DNA of 64,000 nt. Source: Veillonella rodentium. GTDB taxonomy: Bacteria; Bacillota; Negativicutes; Veillonellales; Veillonellaceae. Under the pieces are notes generated by a model. It was given only the letters and a program-made list of their open reading frames with translations. It ran no database searches and was not told where the DNA came from. The translations under genes and the position numbers were made by a program. Below are positions 45,604 to 54,390 of this stretch, piece by piece; positions within the stretch are counted from its first letter, which is position 1, and every line of letters starts with the position of its first letter. Location: NCBI RefSeq assembly GCF_900187285.1, contig NZ_LT906470.1, positions 1,007,501-1,071,500 of the forward strand, in the 5' to 3' direction.

Positions 45604-47346
45604 ATGGCAAAAAAACGTATTTCAGATGTTCTAATAGAAGTTCTTGCCGATACGGGTATAGAACGTATTTATGGTATTACAGGAGACAGTCTGAACTCTG
45701 TAAACGATAGTTTGCGTCGCAACGGTAAGATTGCGTTTGAACATGTACGCCATGAGGAAACTGCAGCCTTTGCCGCCGGTGCTGAAGCAGGATTAACGGG
45801 CAAACTCACAGTATGTGCGGGTAGCTCCGGTCCAGGAAATTTACATTTAATAAACGGTCTATTTGATTGCCATCGCAACCGTGTGCCCGTATTGGCGATT
45901 GCCTCTCACATCCCCCAGTCTGAAGTCGGTTTGAGTTACTTTCAGGAAACACACCCGGAAAATCTGTTTAAAGAGTGCTCCTGCTTCTGTGAACTGGTAT
46001 CAAGTCCTAAACAAATGCCGGAAATCTTATTCCGAGCCATGAATGCGGCCGTAGGCAATCAGGATGTTGCGGTTATTGTCCTTCCTGGAGATATTGCAGT
46101 TATGGAAATGGAAGTTGATGAATTATCGGTATGGCATCATCCTAAATTACCTCATATCATCCCGCAACGAAGTGATATAGAAGAAATGGCAGCTCATCTT
46201 GAGTCCGGTAAGCGTATTACCTTATTCTGCGGTGCCGGTTGTGAAGGCGCTCATGACGAAGTTGTGGAATTGGCTAAACGTTTACAGTCCCCTGTTGTAC
46301 ACGCTTTCAGAGGCAAAGAATGGGTGGAATGGGACAATCCGTATGATGTAGGTATGACGGGTTTATTGGGATATACATCAGGATATCGCGCTATTGAACA
46401 ATGTGATACCCTTGTCATGCTCGGCACAGATTTTCCGTATCGTCCCTTCTATCCTGAAAACGCGAAGGTTGTTCAAATCGATAGAGATTCTGGCGCCTTA
46501 GGGCGTCGTGTTCCTTTAACACAGGGAATCATAGGCAATGTGAAGGATACCTTGAAGGAGTTGTTACCACTGATTTCTCAACGTGACGACACGGAATTTA
46601 TCGATACAATCCGCAAGGCATATAAAAAATTCCGCTCCGATCTTGACAGCTATGCCGTGGCAGAACCGGACGGTGTAGCTATTCACCCTCAATATTTCGT
46701 GAACCGTCTCAATACATTAGCTGCTGAGGATGCAATTTTTACCTTTGATGTGGGAACTCCTGTCATTTGGACGGCACGGCATCTGAAAACCAATGGTAAA
46801 CGCCGCATTCTAGGATCCTTTAATCATGGGTCCATGGCTAATGCTATGATGCATGCCATAGGGGCGCAGAATGCCTGTCCGAATCGCCAGGTCATCTCCC
46901 TCTCCGGCGATGGTGGTTTTACGATGATGATGGGTGAAATGCTTACACTTAAACAGTTAAATCTTCCTGTGAAAGTATTTGTATTCAACAACGAGGAACT
47001 GAGCTTTATCGCTATGGAAATGAAGGCCTCCGGATATCTTGACTACGCAACGGATTTCGTAAATCCGGACTTTGGAAAACTGGCTGAAGCCGCCGGCATT
47101 AAGGGTATCAGCATTGAAAATTCCAGTGAGGTAGACGAAAAAATAAAGGAAGCACTCAACCATAACGGACCTGTTATCATCAATGTGCGCGTCGATAAAC
47201 AGGAACTTGCTATGCCTCCTAAGATTGCATACCAGCAAGCTAAAGGATTCAGTAAATATTTGATTAATGCAATTCTTGACGGTCGCGGTACGGAACTCAA
47301 AGAAATGGCAAAAACAAACTGGATGAAATATAAATCCTTATATTAA
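45604..47346 (+). CDS. poxB: Thiamine-diphosphate-dependent pyruvate oxidase (PoxB-like)
   Basis: ThDP- and FAD-dependent enzyme oxidising pyruvate to acetate (quinone-linked, PoxB) or acetyl phosphate with hydrogen peroxide (SpxB). The N-terminal RIYGITGDSLN, the catalytic Glu region HVRHEETAAFAAGAEA, and the ThDP motif LSGDGGFTMMMGEMLTLKQLNLPVKVFVFNN are present. The 580-residue length fits either type. AGGTGA precedes the ATG. The sequence does not decide the electron acceptor. Overlapping the 3' side is the left end of the IS. Confidence 0.88.
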   Translation: MAKKRISDVLIEVLADTGIERIYGITGDSLNSVNDSLRRNGKIAFEHVRHEETAAFAAGAEAGLTGKLTVCAGSSGPGNLHLINGLFDCHRNRVPVLAIASHIPQSEVGLSYFQETHPENLFKECSCFCELVSSPKQMPEILFRAMNAAVGNQDVAVIVLPGDIAVMEMEVDELSVWHHPKLPHIIPQRSDIEEMAAHLESGKRITLFCGAGCEGAHDEVVELAKRLQSPVVHAFRGKEWVEWDNPYDVGMTGLLGYTSGYRAIEQCDTLVMLGTDFPYRPFYPENAKVVQIDRDSGALGRRVPLTQGIIGNVKDTLKELLPLISQRDDTEFIDTIRKAYKKFRSDLDSYAVAEPDGVAIHPQYFVNRLNTLAAEDAIFTFDVGTPVIWTARHLKTNGKRRILGSFNHGSMANAMMHAIGAQNACPNRQVISLSGDGGFTMMMGEMLTLKQLNLPVKVFVFNNEELSFIAMEMKASGYLDYATDFVNPDFGKLAEAAGIKGISIENSSEVDEKIKEALNHNGPVIINVRVDKQELAMPPKIAYQQAKGFSKYLINAILDGRGTELKEMAKTNWMKYKSLY

Positions 47347-47383
47347 TGATTAACTTTACAATTTAATCCTGCAAATCTTTCAA

Positions 47384-47500
47384 AAGGGGCTGTAACAAAA
47401 CAGCCCCTTTCTACTAAAAATAGCTATTAGTTGATTATATACAATCAACTAATAGCTATTTTTCTGTATTTTATAAGGAAAAAGGGTCCCGAAGGACCCA
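47384..47500 (+). repeat. Three successive hairpins in the left end of the IS
   Basis: GGGGCTGT / ACAGCCCC (47386-47407) with TTTCT; then a perfect 21-bp stem whose outer half is AAAAATAGCTATTAGTTG (47416-47463); then GGGTCC-CGAA-GGACCC (47484-47499). These would block transcription entering from poxB, and the first can serve as the poxB terminator. Confidence 0.8.
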
Positions 47501-47521
47501 TTCCATTGGTATAATTTAAGT

Positions 47522-49129
47522 ATGAAAAAGAACCACACCAATAAATTTAATTATACCAAACTAGCGATGCCTCGCCAACTAGTTTTACCATTGGAATATG
47601 GCCTTTTGATAAAAGAAATAGCGCCTGTGCGGTTACTCGATGCTGTATTGGAGGAATTAGACTATACAGAGTTACAGCATTTGTATTCTCCTAACGGGAG
47701 AAAATCTAAAGTTCCACCGCACATTCTGTTTAAGATTTTTGTCTATGCTATGTCCAACGGCGTGTATTCTACACGTATGATCCAACAACAATGCGAGGAA
47801 AATATTAATTATATGTGGCTACTACAAGGTTATGCTACCCCCAGTCATATGACGTTTCAACGATTTTTTGCACGTTGTACGCTAGATATACTCATGAATT
47901 TATTTTCGCAGATAATGGAAACGATTGCGAGACGTGACACACTAACCTTTAATGAAGTATTTATTGATGGGACCAAGCTAGAAGCTAATGCCAATAAATA
48001 TACGTTTGTATGGCGTAAAGCTGTAGAGAAAAAGCTATCTATGTTACCCACTAAATTATCTGTACTCAAGCAAGATATCTGGAATGAATTGGGCTTAGAT
48101 GCATTTTATATGAACGATGAATTTGTATATACCTTTTTAGCTAAAGAAATTGAAGTACGGCATATGGTGTTGGTACAAGGGAAAGGCAAGCATAAAACAC
48201 CGTTACAACGTTTGTACGAACGAGCAGAATCCTTATATGAGAAGCGAAAAGAATACGAACAGCAATTGTATATTATGGGTGAACGTAACAGTTACTCTAA
48301 AACGGATCCTGATGCTACGTTTATGCGTATGAAAGAAGACCATATGCGTAATGGACAGCTTAAGCCTGCTTACAATATACAATTGGCTGTTCATTTTGAA
48401 TATATTATGGGAGTTGGTGTATTCCCTAATCCTAATGATACCAATACATTAATTCCGTTTGTACAACAATTAGAACGACTTCACACACAACATTTCAAAT
48501 ATGTAGTGGCAGATGCCGGCTATGATAGCCATGAAAACCTAACGTGGTTAAAACACAACCAGTATCTATCTTGTATAAAACCACAGTATTATGAAAGACA
48601 AAAGACTAAGGTATGGACTACCGATATTGGTAAAGCTCGTAATATGCAATATATACCGGAAGAGGATTCGTTTATATGTGCTAAAGGGCGCCAATTAAAA
48701 TATGCCTATACACGTAACATTAAAAAGAAAACAGGATTTGTATCTGAGCGAAAGGTATATATTTGTGAATCCTGTAACCGATGTGGATACAAAAAAGACT
48801 GCCAACCGTATGCGAAACAGACAACAGTAAATCCTATAAAGAGAATTGAGATTACCCCTGCTTATGATGCCGTATTGGCAGAAAACCAACGTAGACTGCT
48901 TAGTGATACAGGTGTCCAATTGCGGATTAACCGCTCCATTCAAGTGGAAGGTACATTTGGTGTCTTAAAACAGGATCTTGGATTTAGACGTTTTTTACAT
49001 CGAGGGACTGGTAAAGTACATAAAATGTTGTACCTATTAGCGATGGGATTTAATCTTACAAAACTACACAACCGAATACAAGCAGGACGAATTCATACAA
49101 CAGTATTCACCGTAAAAGGAACTGCTTAA
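47522..49129 (+). CDS. IS1182-family transposase
   Basis: DDE transposase of 535 residues. The first Asp is in VFIDGTKLEANANKYTF, the second in YVVADAGYDSHENLTW and the Glu in IQVEGTFGVLKQDLGFRRFLHRG. The N-terminal domain has the usual PPHILFKIFVYAMSNGVYS. A Cys-containing zinc-ribbon-like part (ICESCNRCGYKKDC) sits between the second Asp and Glu. There is no clear RBS; a TATAAT lies only 6 bases before the ATG, so translation may be kept low. The frame is intact. Confidence 0.92.
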   Translation: MKKNHTNKFNYTKLAMPRQLVLPLEYGLLIKEIAPVRLLDAVLEELDYTELQHLYSPNGRKSKVPPHILFKIFVYAMSNGVYSTRMIQQQCEENINYMWLLQGYATPSHMTFQRFFARCTLDILMNLFSQIMETIARRDTLTFNEVFIDGTKLEANANKYTFVWRKAVEKKLSMLPTKLSVLKQDIWNELGLDAFYMNDEFVYTFLAKEIEVRHMVLVQGKGKHKTPLQRLYERAESLYEKRKEYEQQLYIMGERNSYSKTDPDATFMRMKEDHMRNGQLKPAYNIQLAVHFEYIMGVGVFPNPNDTNTLIPFVQQLERLHTQHFKYVVADAGYDSHENLTWLKHNQYLSCIKPQYYERQKTKVWTTDIGKARNMQYIPEEDSFICAKGRQLKYAYTRNIKKKTGFVSERKVYICESCNRCGYKKDCQPYAKQTTVNPIKRIEITPAYDAVLAENQRRLLSDTGVQLRINRSIQVEGTFGVLKQDLGFRRFLHRGTGKVHKMLYLLAMGFNLTKLHNRIQAGRIHTTVFTVKGTA

Positions 49130-49143
49130 ACTAAGAAAAATGC

Positions 49144-49281
49144 AAATAGGCCTAATGGCCTATTTAGGTGCGTCTAAAAACAAAAAACACCAAGAAAATC
49201 TAGGATTTTATAAACCTAATTTTCTTGGTATTTCTTATATTGTAAAGGGACTGCAACTAGAATGTGGTAAAACCACATTCT
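49144..49281 (+). repeat. Hairpins in the right end of the IS
   Basis: AAATAGGCC / GGCCTATTT (49144-49165, transposase terminator), ACCAAGAAAAT / ATTTTCTTGGT (49189-49229) and AGAATGTGGT / ACCACATTCT (49259-49281), the last abutting the right terminal repeat. Confidence 0.75.
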
Positions 49282-49352
49282 GTTACAGCCCCTTTTGTTG
49301 ATTAATTTAACAATTGTATACGCTGATAAAGTCCTATATCTATTATTGTTTA

Positions 49353-49526
49353 TTAACGATAATAATCGTCCTCGTAATCGTCTTTATGTCTTATTTCGTC
49401 GATCTGCGAGGGAGTCAACAGATTACCGTCCTCATCGACATATTCTCCAAATTCATTAAAATACACACCCGGGATATCCGATGAATACAGATTAAGATCA
49501 AAAGACTTTAATAATTCACTAACCAT
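49353..49526 (-). CDS. Small acidic protein downstream of polC, 57 aa
   Basis: From ATG 49526, with GGGAG upstream, the peptide starts MVSELLKSFDLNLYSS and ends in a very acidic, Tyr-rich tail (KDDYEDDYYR). A TTG at 49550 would add eight residues. I do not recognise it. It lies 61 bases after the polC stop and before the IS, so it may be cotranscribed with polC. Asp/Tyr-rich tails can be natively unfolded. A real gene is likely but not certain. Confidence 0.55.
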   Translation of the reverse strand: MVSELLKSFDLNLYSSDIPGVYFNEFGEYVDEDGNLLTPSQIDEIRHKDDYEDDYYR

Positions 49527-49586
49527 TCTTTCTATCTCCCATCTGTCCAAAGATTTGATATTTTTATAGTGCGTAGTAAGTTCAGA

Positions 49587-52500
49587 TTACGCCCCGAAGA
49601 GTGACATTTGTTCGTCTTCAGGCAATTCACCACAGCATTTGAGGTCTTTCATAAGATCAATGATAGTATTAGATACTTTACAACGTCGTTGCAAGTCCTT
49701 CAAGGACGTAAACGGTTTTTGTTCCCGTTCCTCTACTATGGCATCAGCAACCTTCTCACCCAATGAATCAATAGCTAAAAACGGCGGTAATAAGGCACCG
49801 TCCTTAATACTGAAGCGTCGAGCCTGCGAGTGCTGTATATCAACATTGCTGAATCGATAGCCTCGCTGGTACATTTCCATCGATACTTCTAAAGCGGACA
49901 TAAGATCTTTTTCTCTCGGGCCGGCAGCTTTATCCAGAGCTTTTATCCGATTAAATTCAGCTAACTGGGTCTTAAGGTCCCCTGTCATAATTCGTAAATC
50001 AAAGGCCTTCGCCCGAATAGAGAAGTACGCCGCATAAAATGCAAGCGGATGATAAACCTTAAACCATGCGATACGGAACGCCATCATTACATAGGCCACC
50101 GCATGGGCTCTGGGGAATAAATAAGAAATCTTTTTACAGGATTCAATAAACCATTCCGGAATATTATTATCTCGCATTTCCGCTTCAAATTCCGTCGTTG
50201 CCTCACCTTGTTTATTCCGCTTTTCAATACCCTTACCTTTACGGACATTTTCCATAACAAAAAAGCTATGTTTCCTGTCCATACCGCGATGAATAAGAAA
50301 GTTCATGACGTCATCACGGGTAGAAATAGCTTCATTCAATTTACAGGTTCCATTTTTAATGAGATCCTGTGCATTATCAAGCCATACATTAGTACCGTGA
50401 GAAAATCCAGAAATACGAACCAAGTCGGAAAATGTTTGTGGTCTTGAATCCTCAAGCATACCGCGTACGAATTTCGTCCCGCATTCCGGTACAGCAAGGC
50501 TCGCCACCTGATCCCCCTGTAATTGTTCGGGTGTTAATCCGATTCCCTCCGTAGATGAGAAGAGACTCAATGTCTTCGGATCATCAAACGGTATCGTTTT
50601 CGCATCTATACCTGTTAAATCCTCTAACATCCGAATAATAGTCGGATCATCATGGCCGAGAATATCAAGCTTCGTCATACGCCCTTCGATAGAGTGATAA
50701 TCGAAATGTGTTGTAATAACACCGCTATCCTTTTTATTCGCCGGATATTGAATCGGCGTAAAATGATGCACATCCATATCACGAGGACATACCATGATCC
50801 CCCCCGGATGTTGTCCCGTCGTATTCTTAACATTTGTGAAGCCTTTGGCAAGATTCTCGAAAAAACCGTTTCGAGCCTGTATTCCACGCACTTCGGCATA
50901 TTTTTTTACATAACCGAAAGCCGTTTTATCCGCAATAGTACCAATGGTACCTGCTTTAAATACATTATCACGTCCGAATAGTTCCTCCGTATATTTATGG
51001 GCCTTTGCCTGATAATCACCGGAAAAATTAAGGTCGATATCAGGTACCTTATCCCCTTCAAATCCGAGGAAAATAGCAAACGGAATATCGTGACCGTTGG
51101 TTTCTAGATCATGACCGCATTCAGGACATTGTTTACGAGGCAAATCAAATCCGCCCGCATATTCGCCATTTTCAAAGAATTGCGACCACTTGCAATGCGG
51201 ACATACATAATGGGGAGGCAACGGATTAACCTCCGTGATTTCTGACATGGTAGCCGCAAAGGATGAGCCTACGGATCCACGGGAACCAACAAGATACCCG
51301 TCATCAAGTGATTTTTTTACCAACTTATGAGCGATATAGTACAATACGCCGTATCCATTGGTAATGATACAGTCCAGTTCATAGTCCAGACGCTCCTGTA
51401 CGACACGTGGCAACGGATCTCCGTAAATCGCCTTCGCATTGCGATAACACATTTCTGTAAAAGCCTCATCGGCACCTTCGATTTTCGGTGAATATGTTCC
51501 GTCAGGAACAGGCTTAATCTCTTCGATACTGTCATTGATAGCTCGTGTATTCGTTACGACTACTTCATAGGCTTTTTCCGGAGTCAAATAAGGGAATGAT
51601 GCCAACATTTCATCGGTTGTACGCAAATGCAGGTCCGGTTGCTCATCAGCATCAGGATAGCCGCATGCGGTAAGCATAATTTCACGATAGATTTTTTCCT
51701 CCGGATGCAAGTAATGTACGTCACAAGTAGCGCATACAGGTTTATTCAATGCTTCACCAAGCTCTATAACAGTCTTATTCATGTCGATAAGAGCTTGTTC
51801 GTCAGGCATCAATCCTTTACGAACCAGGAAGGTATTATTCGTATGCGGTTGAATTTCCAGATAATCATAGAAGGACGCGACTTGTAGCAATTCTTCTTTC
51901 GTCGCCCCTCGAACGATGGACTGCATCAGTTCACCGGCTTCACAGGCGGAGCCGATAATGATTCCCTCTCTATGTTCTTCAATGACGGAACGAGGAATAC
52001 GAGGACGAACCTTGTAATGTTCCAGATGAGAAATAGAAATCATCTTATAGAGATTACGAAGACCTACCATATTTTTCGCCAACAGAATAATATGATATCG
52101 TTTATCCTTAACCTTCGGTTTCTTCTTATCTAATACAGGCTCTTCATCACGTTCTACGGTAGCATCATCAATGAGATATCCTTCCACACCGTAAATTACC
52201 TTAACGCCCAATTCCTTACCGAGGGCTTGCGCTTCAGGAAATGCCTGTACTACACCGTGATCAGTAATGGCCACGGCCGGATGACCCCATTTTTTTACGG
52301 TTTTAAAGAGATCTTTAACGGAAACGAGAGCGTCTTTATCACTCATCTTCGTATGTAAATGTAACTCGACTCGAGAATCCGGACGGTCTTCCGAACGTTC
52401 AAAGGTACGATCCACTTCTTTAATACTACGGATAGATAAAACAAAATCTTTATCGAAGCGCTCTTCATAGGCCACATTTCCCTGTACCATAACGGTTTTA

Positions 52501-53399
52501 AGACCTTTAAGCTGCTTTAATAATTTATCGCCATCCTCAGGGGAATCTGTAAATTTGATAAATTTCATGCTATTCGTTTTATCGCAGATACTGCCAGAAA
52601 CAATGGATTTTCCTGTCCGCGTATCCCGTTTTTCAAGTCCTACAAATACGCCTTCGAAAATAACACTGTTTTCATTGGACTGAACGGACATAATCGAAAC
52701 CGGATCTCCGTCAAAGCGTGGACCTACAATCATACCTTCGTCAGGAGGCATCTCCTTCGATGCACGACGAGGATATTTTCCGTCTCCATTACAAGCCTTT
52801 ACAGCCCCTTTTGAATTCCTCCCTTTAGATGACAGAGATTTCGTGCCGGATTTCTTTTGACCACTGCTGATAGATGCAACCGTATTACCTTGCGTTGATG
52901 CCGCTGCAGTTTGTGATGGCATCACAATGGGACTATTGTCAAAATACCCTAATTCTACGGCCTCGACGAAAGGAGCAAAATCGTCTTCATCATATTCATC
53001 GTAACAGTCTCGATGACTCTCCGTTTCCGAATCCTGTATGCCTGCAAATGATTGCCCGTATTTAGGACGCAATGCGGCTTCTTCCTCTTCCCGACGAGCT
53101 TCCGCCTCCTCAATCCATTCACCGGCACCACAGCCGCCACCGTAATAATACGTGTCTAGTCCTTCTCCTGTTTCAGTGTCAACCTTCCAGGCAAAGCAGC
53201 AAGCCGTATCTGTATTTGTAGGAATAGCATCAAAGGAAATATTTTTTTCCTCATACCATCTAGTCAATCGCTCACGAAGACTTAACAATGTTGTAAAAGC
53301 TGAATCTGCAGCTTGAATGGTGACTTGTTGACTATGGCAGTTCACATAAAACGAAGATTTTTTATTCTGTTTTGGTACAACACGATAACGTACTTTCAT
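49587..53399 (-). CDS. polC: DNA polymerase III PolC-type, lacking the exonuclease insert
   Basis: Replicative polymerase alpha subunit of the Firmicute PolC type. The order is: unusual N-terminal region (1-230) with an acidic/low-complexity stretch at about 95-145, an OB fold (about 230-330), PHP from residue 343 (RVELHLHTKMSD), palm with PDIDLNFSG and LDILGHDDPT, a zinc-binding CPHC / CPECG pair, and a C-terminal HhH part. Normal PolC has a DEDD 3'-5' exonuclease inserted in PHP, starting after VEGYL. Here residues 411-434 are only a short charged linker (DDATVERDEE...), then RYHIILLAKN continues. So this 1270-residue protein probably has no intrinsic proofreading. Gene order comEC-holA-polC is leftward. 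Confidence 0.95.
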   Translation of the reverse strand: MKVRYRVVPKQNKKSSFYVNCHSQQVTIQAADSAFTTLLSLRERLTRWYEEKNISFDAIPTNTDTACCFAWKVDTETGEGLDTYYYGGGCGAGEWIEEAEARREEEEAALRPKYGQSFAGIQDSETESHRDCYDEYDEDDFAPFVEAVELGYFDNSPIVMPSQTAAASTQGNTVASISSGQKKSGTKSLSSKGRNSKGAVKACNGDGKYPRRASKEMPPDEGMIVGPRFDGDPVSIMSVQSNENSVIFEGVFVGLEKRDTRTGKSIVSGSICDKTNSMKFIKFTDSPEDGDKLLKQLKGLKTVMVQGNVAYEERFDKDFVLSIRSIKEVDRTFERSEDRPDSRVELHLHTKMSDKDALVSVKDLFKTVKKWGHPAVAITDHGVVQAFPEAQALGKELGVKVIYGVEGYLIDDATVERDEEPVLDKKKPKVKDKRYHIILLAKNMVGLRNLYKMISISHLEHYKVRPRIPRSVIEEHREGIIIGSACEAGELMQSIVRGATKEELLQVASFYDYLEIQPHTNNTFLVRKGLMPDEQALIDMNKTVIELGEALNKPVCATCDVHYLHPEEKIYREIMLTACGYPDADEQPDLHLRTTDEMLASFPYLTPEKAYEVVVTNTRAINDSIEEIKPVPDGTYSPKIEGADEAFTEMCYRNAKAIYGDPLPRVVQERLDYELDCIITNGYGVLYYIAHKLVKKSLDDGYLVGSRGSVGSSFAATMSEITEVNPLPPHYVCPHCKWSQFFENGEYAGGFDLPRKQCPECGHDLETNGHDIPFAIFLGFEGDKVPDIDLNFSGDYQAKAHKYTEELFGRDNVFKAGTIGTIADKTAFGYVKKYAEVRGIQARNGFFENLAKGFTNVKNTTGQHPGGIMVCPRDMDVHHFTPIQYPANKKDSGVITTHFDYHSIEGRMTKLDILGHDDPTIIRMLEDLTGIDAKTIPFDDPKTLSLFSSTEGIGLTPEQLQGDQVASLAVPECGTKFVRGMLEDSRPQTFSDLVRISGFSHGTNVWLDNAQDLIKNGTCKLNEAISTRDDVMNFLIHRGMDRKHSFFVMENVRKGKGIEKRNKQGEATTEFEAEMRDNNIPEWFIESCKKISYLFPRAHAVAYVMMAFRIAWFKVYHPLAFYAAYFSIRAKAFDLRIMTGDLKTQLAEFNRIKALDKAAGPREKDLMSALEVSMEMYQRGYRFSNVDIQHSQARRFSIKDGALLPPFLAIDSLGEKVADAIVEEREQKPFTSLKDLQRRCKVSNTIIDLMKDLKCCGELPEDEQMSLFGA

Positions 53400-53401
53400 C
53401 T

Positions 53402-54379
53402 TTATCCTTTATACCCACAATAGGTCATACATAAATCTCTAAATCGCCATATATCGCCTTTACTGCTGCGACTGTCAAGTATAATCTCGTACAGCCCCTT
53501 CAGTAAGGCACGTAATGCCTTAATCGATATACGTGAACTCGCTTCATAGGCCAGCTTGATCGGATACGGCTTAAAAGACGAATTATTATCCTTACATAGA
53601 TTTTCGACAGCTTTTACGGACATGCCGGCCTGACGACATTCGCTGACGAGCAGCTGAAGACGTAATTGACCTTCAATATAGCTCATGGCGCGGTCCAGTT
53701 CCTTATAACTGAACATAAACGGAAACAGCTCCAATAAGGTATTGACATCGCGTTTCAATAACGCTTCCTTAAAAGCGAAAATATTTTTTGCTCCGTAGTC
53801 ACTGCTGTTTTCCTCAAGAAACTTTTCCGTAATGACCCGTTCACCCGTAATTTGTAAAAAATATCTGTCAAACTCGGTTCGCATAAAAGAAACCGGAACA
53901 TTCTGCCACAGCTCTATGAGATGAGACACATATTCCTGTGCATCAGGAGTTAGTTTAAATCCCTGAGACGTGCAATATTGATGTATCCACATCACAAGGT
54001 CGGCCCCTTCAAGACGTTTACACTGATGATTGGAAATCCTCTCCAAAATCTCTTTATTCTGCTTGATTCGCTTGTCGATCATATCGTGATAGATAAGCAC
54101 TATGGGATTATCACCTTTATAATCTATGAGTAGTTCATATAAAGGTGTCCATGCATCGCTATTTTTACCGCTTTTACGAATAATAGGCAGGTTTACAAGG
54201 CAAAATACCTTCTGATCCCCAAACAATGAATCCTCACAAAGTTGTTCACTGATTTTCTGTGGCCCCGCCTCATCATCGAGTACCACTACGGGAAGGTCCG
54301 GATATGTAGCGAGAAATTTTTGTTTTTCTTCTTCTATCAGCTGCGGTTCATCACCGTAGATAAGATAAATTTGCGCCAT
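53402..54379 (-). CDS. holA: DNA polymerase III delta subunit
   Basis: Clamp-loader delta subunit. The N-terminal AQIYLIYGDEPQLIEEEK, LFGDQKVFCLVNLP and the helical C-terminal part typical of HolA are present. The size (325 residues) is normal. ATG 54379 has AAAGGGGG upstream and is preferred to the frame start inside comEC. It is next to comEC as in Bacillus and lies 2 bases before polC. Confidence 0.92.
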   Translation of the reverse strand: MAQIYLIYGDEPQLIEEEKQKFLATYPDLPVVVLDDEAGPQKISEQLCEDSLFGDQKVFCLVNLPIIRKSGKNSDAWTPLYELLIDYKGDNPIVLIYHDMIDKRIKQNKEILERISNHQCKRLEGADLVMWIHQYCTSQGFKLTPDAQEYVSHLIELWQNVPVSFMRTEFDRYFLQITGERVITEKFLEENSSDYGAKNIFAFKEALLKRDVNTLLELFPFMFSYKELDRAMSYIEGQLRLQLLVSECRQAGMSVKAVENLCKDNNSSFKPYPIKLAYEASSRISIKALRALLKGLYEIILDSRSSKGDIWRFRDLCMTYCGYKG

Positions 54380-54390
54380 ATATCCCCCTT

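Larger units (their letters stand above)
47381..49297. mobile_element. IS1182-family insertion sequence, about 1.9 kb
   Basis: Imperfect termini CAAAAGGGGCTGTAACA at 47381-47397 and TGTTACAGCCCCTTTTG (its reverse complement) at 49281-49297 enclose one transposase gene. I see no target-site duplication in the immediate flanks. It lies between poxB and a small gene downstream of polC, so it interrupts no recognisable gene. The transposase is intact, so the element could be active. Confidence 0.88.

Noticed and set aside
47346-47381. Truncation of poxB by the IS
   Set aside because: poxB has its own stop 34 bases before the IS end and a full-length product.
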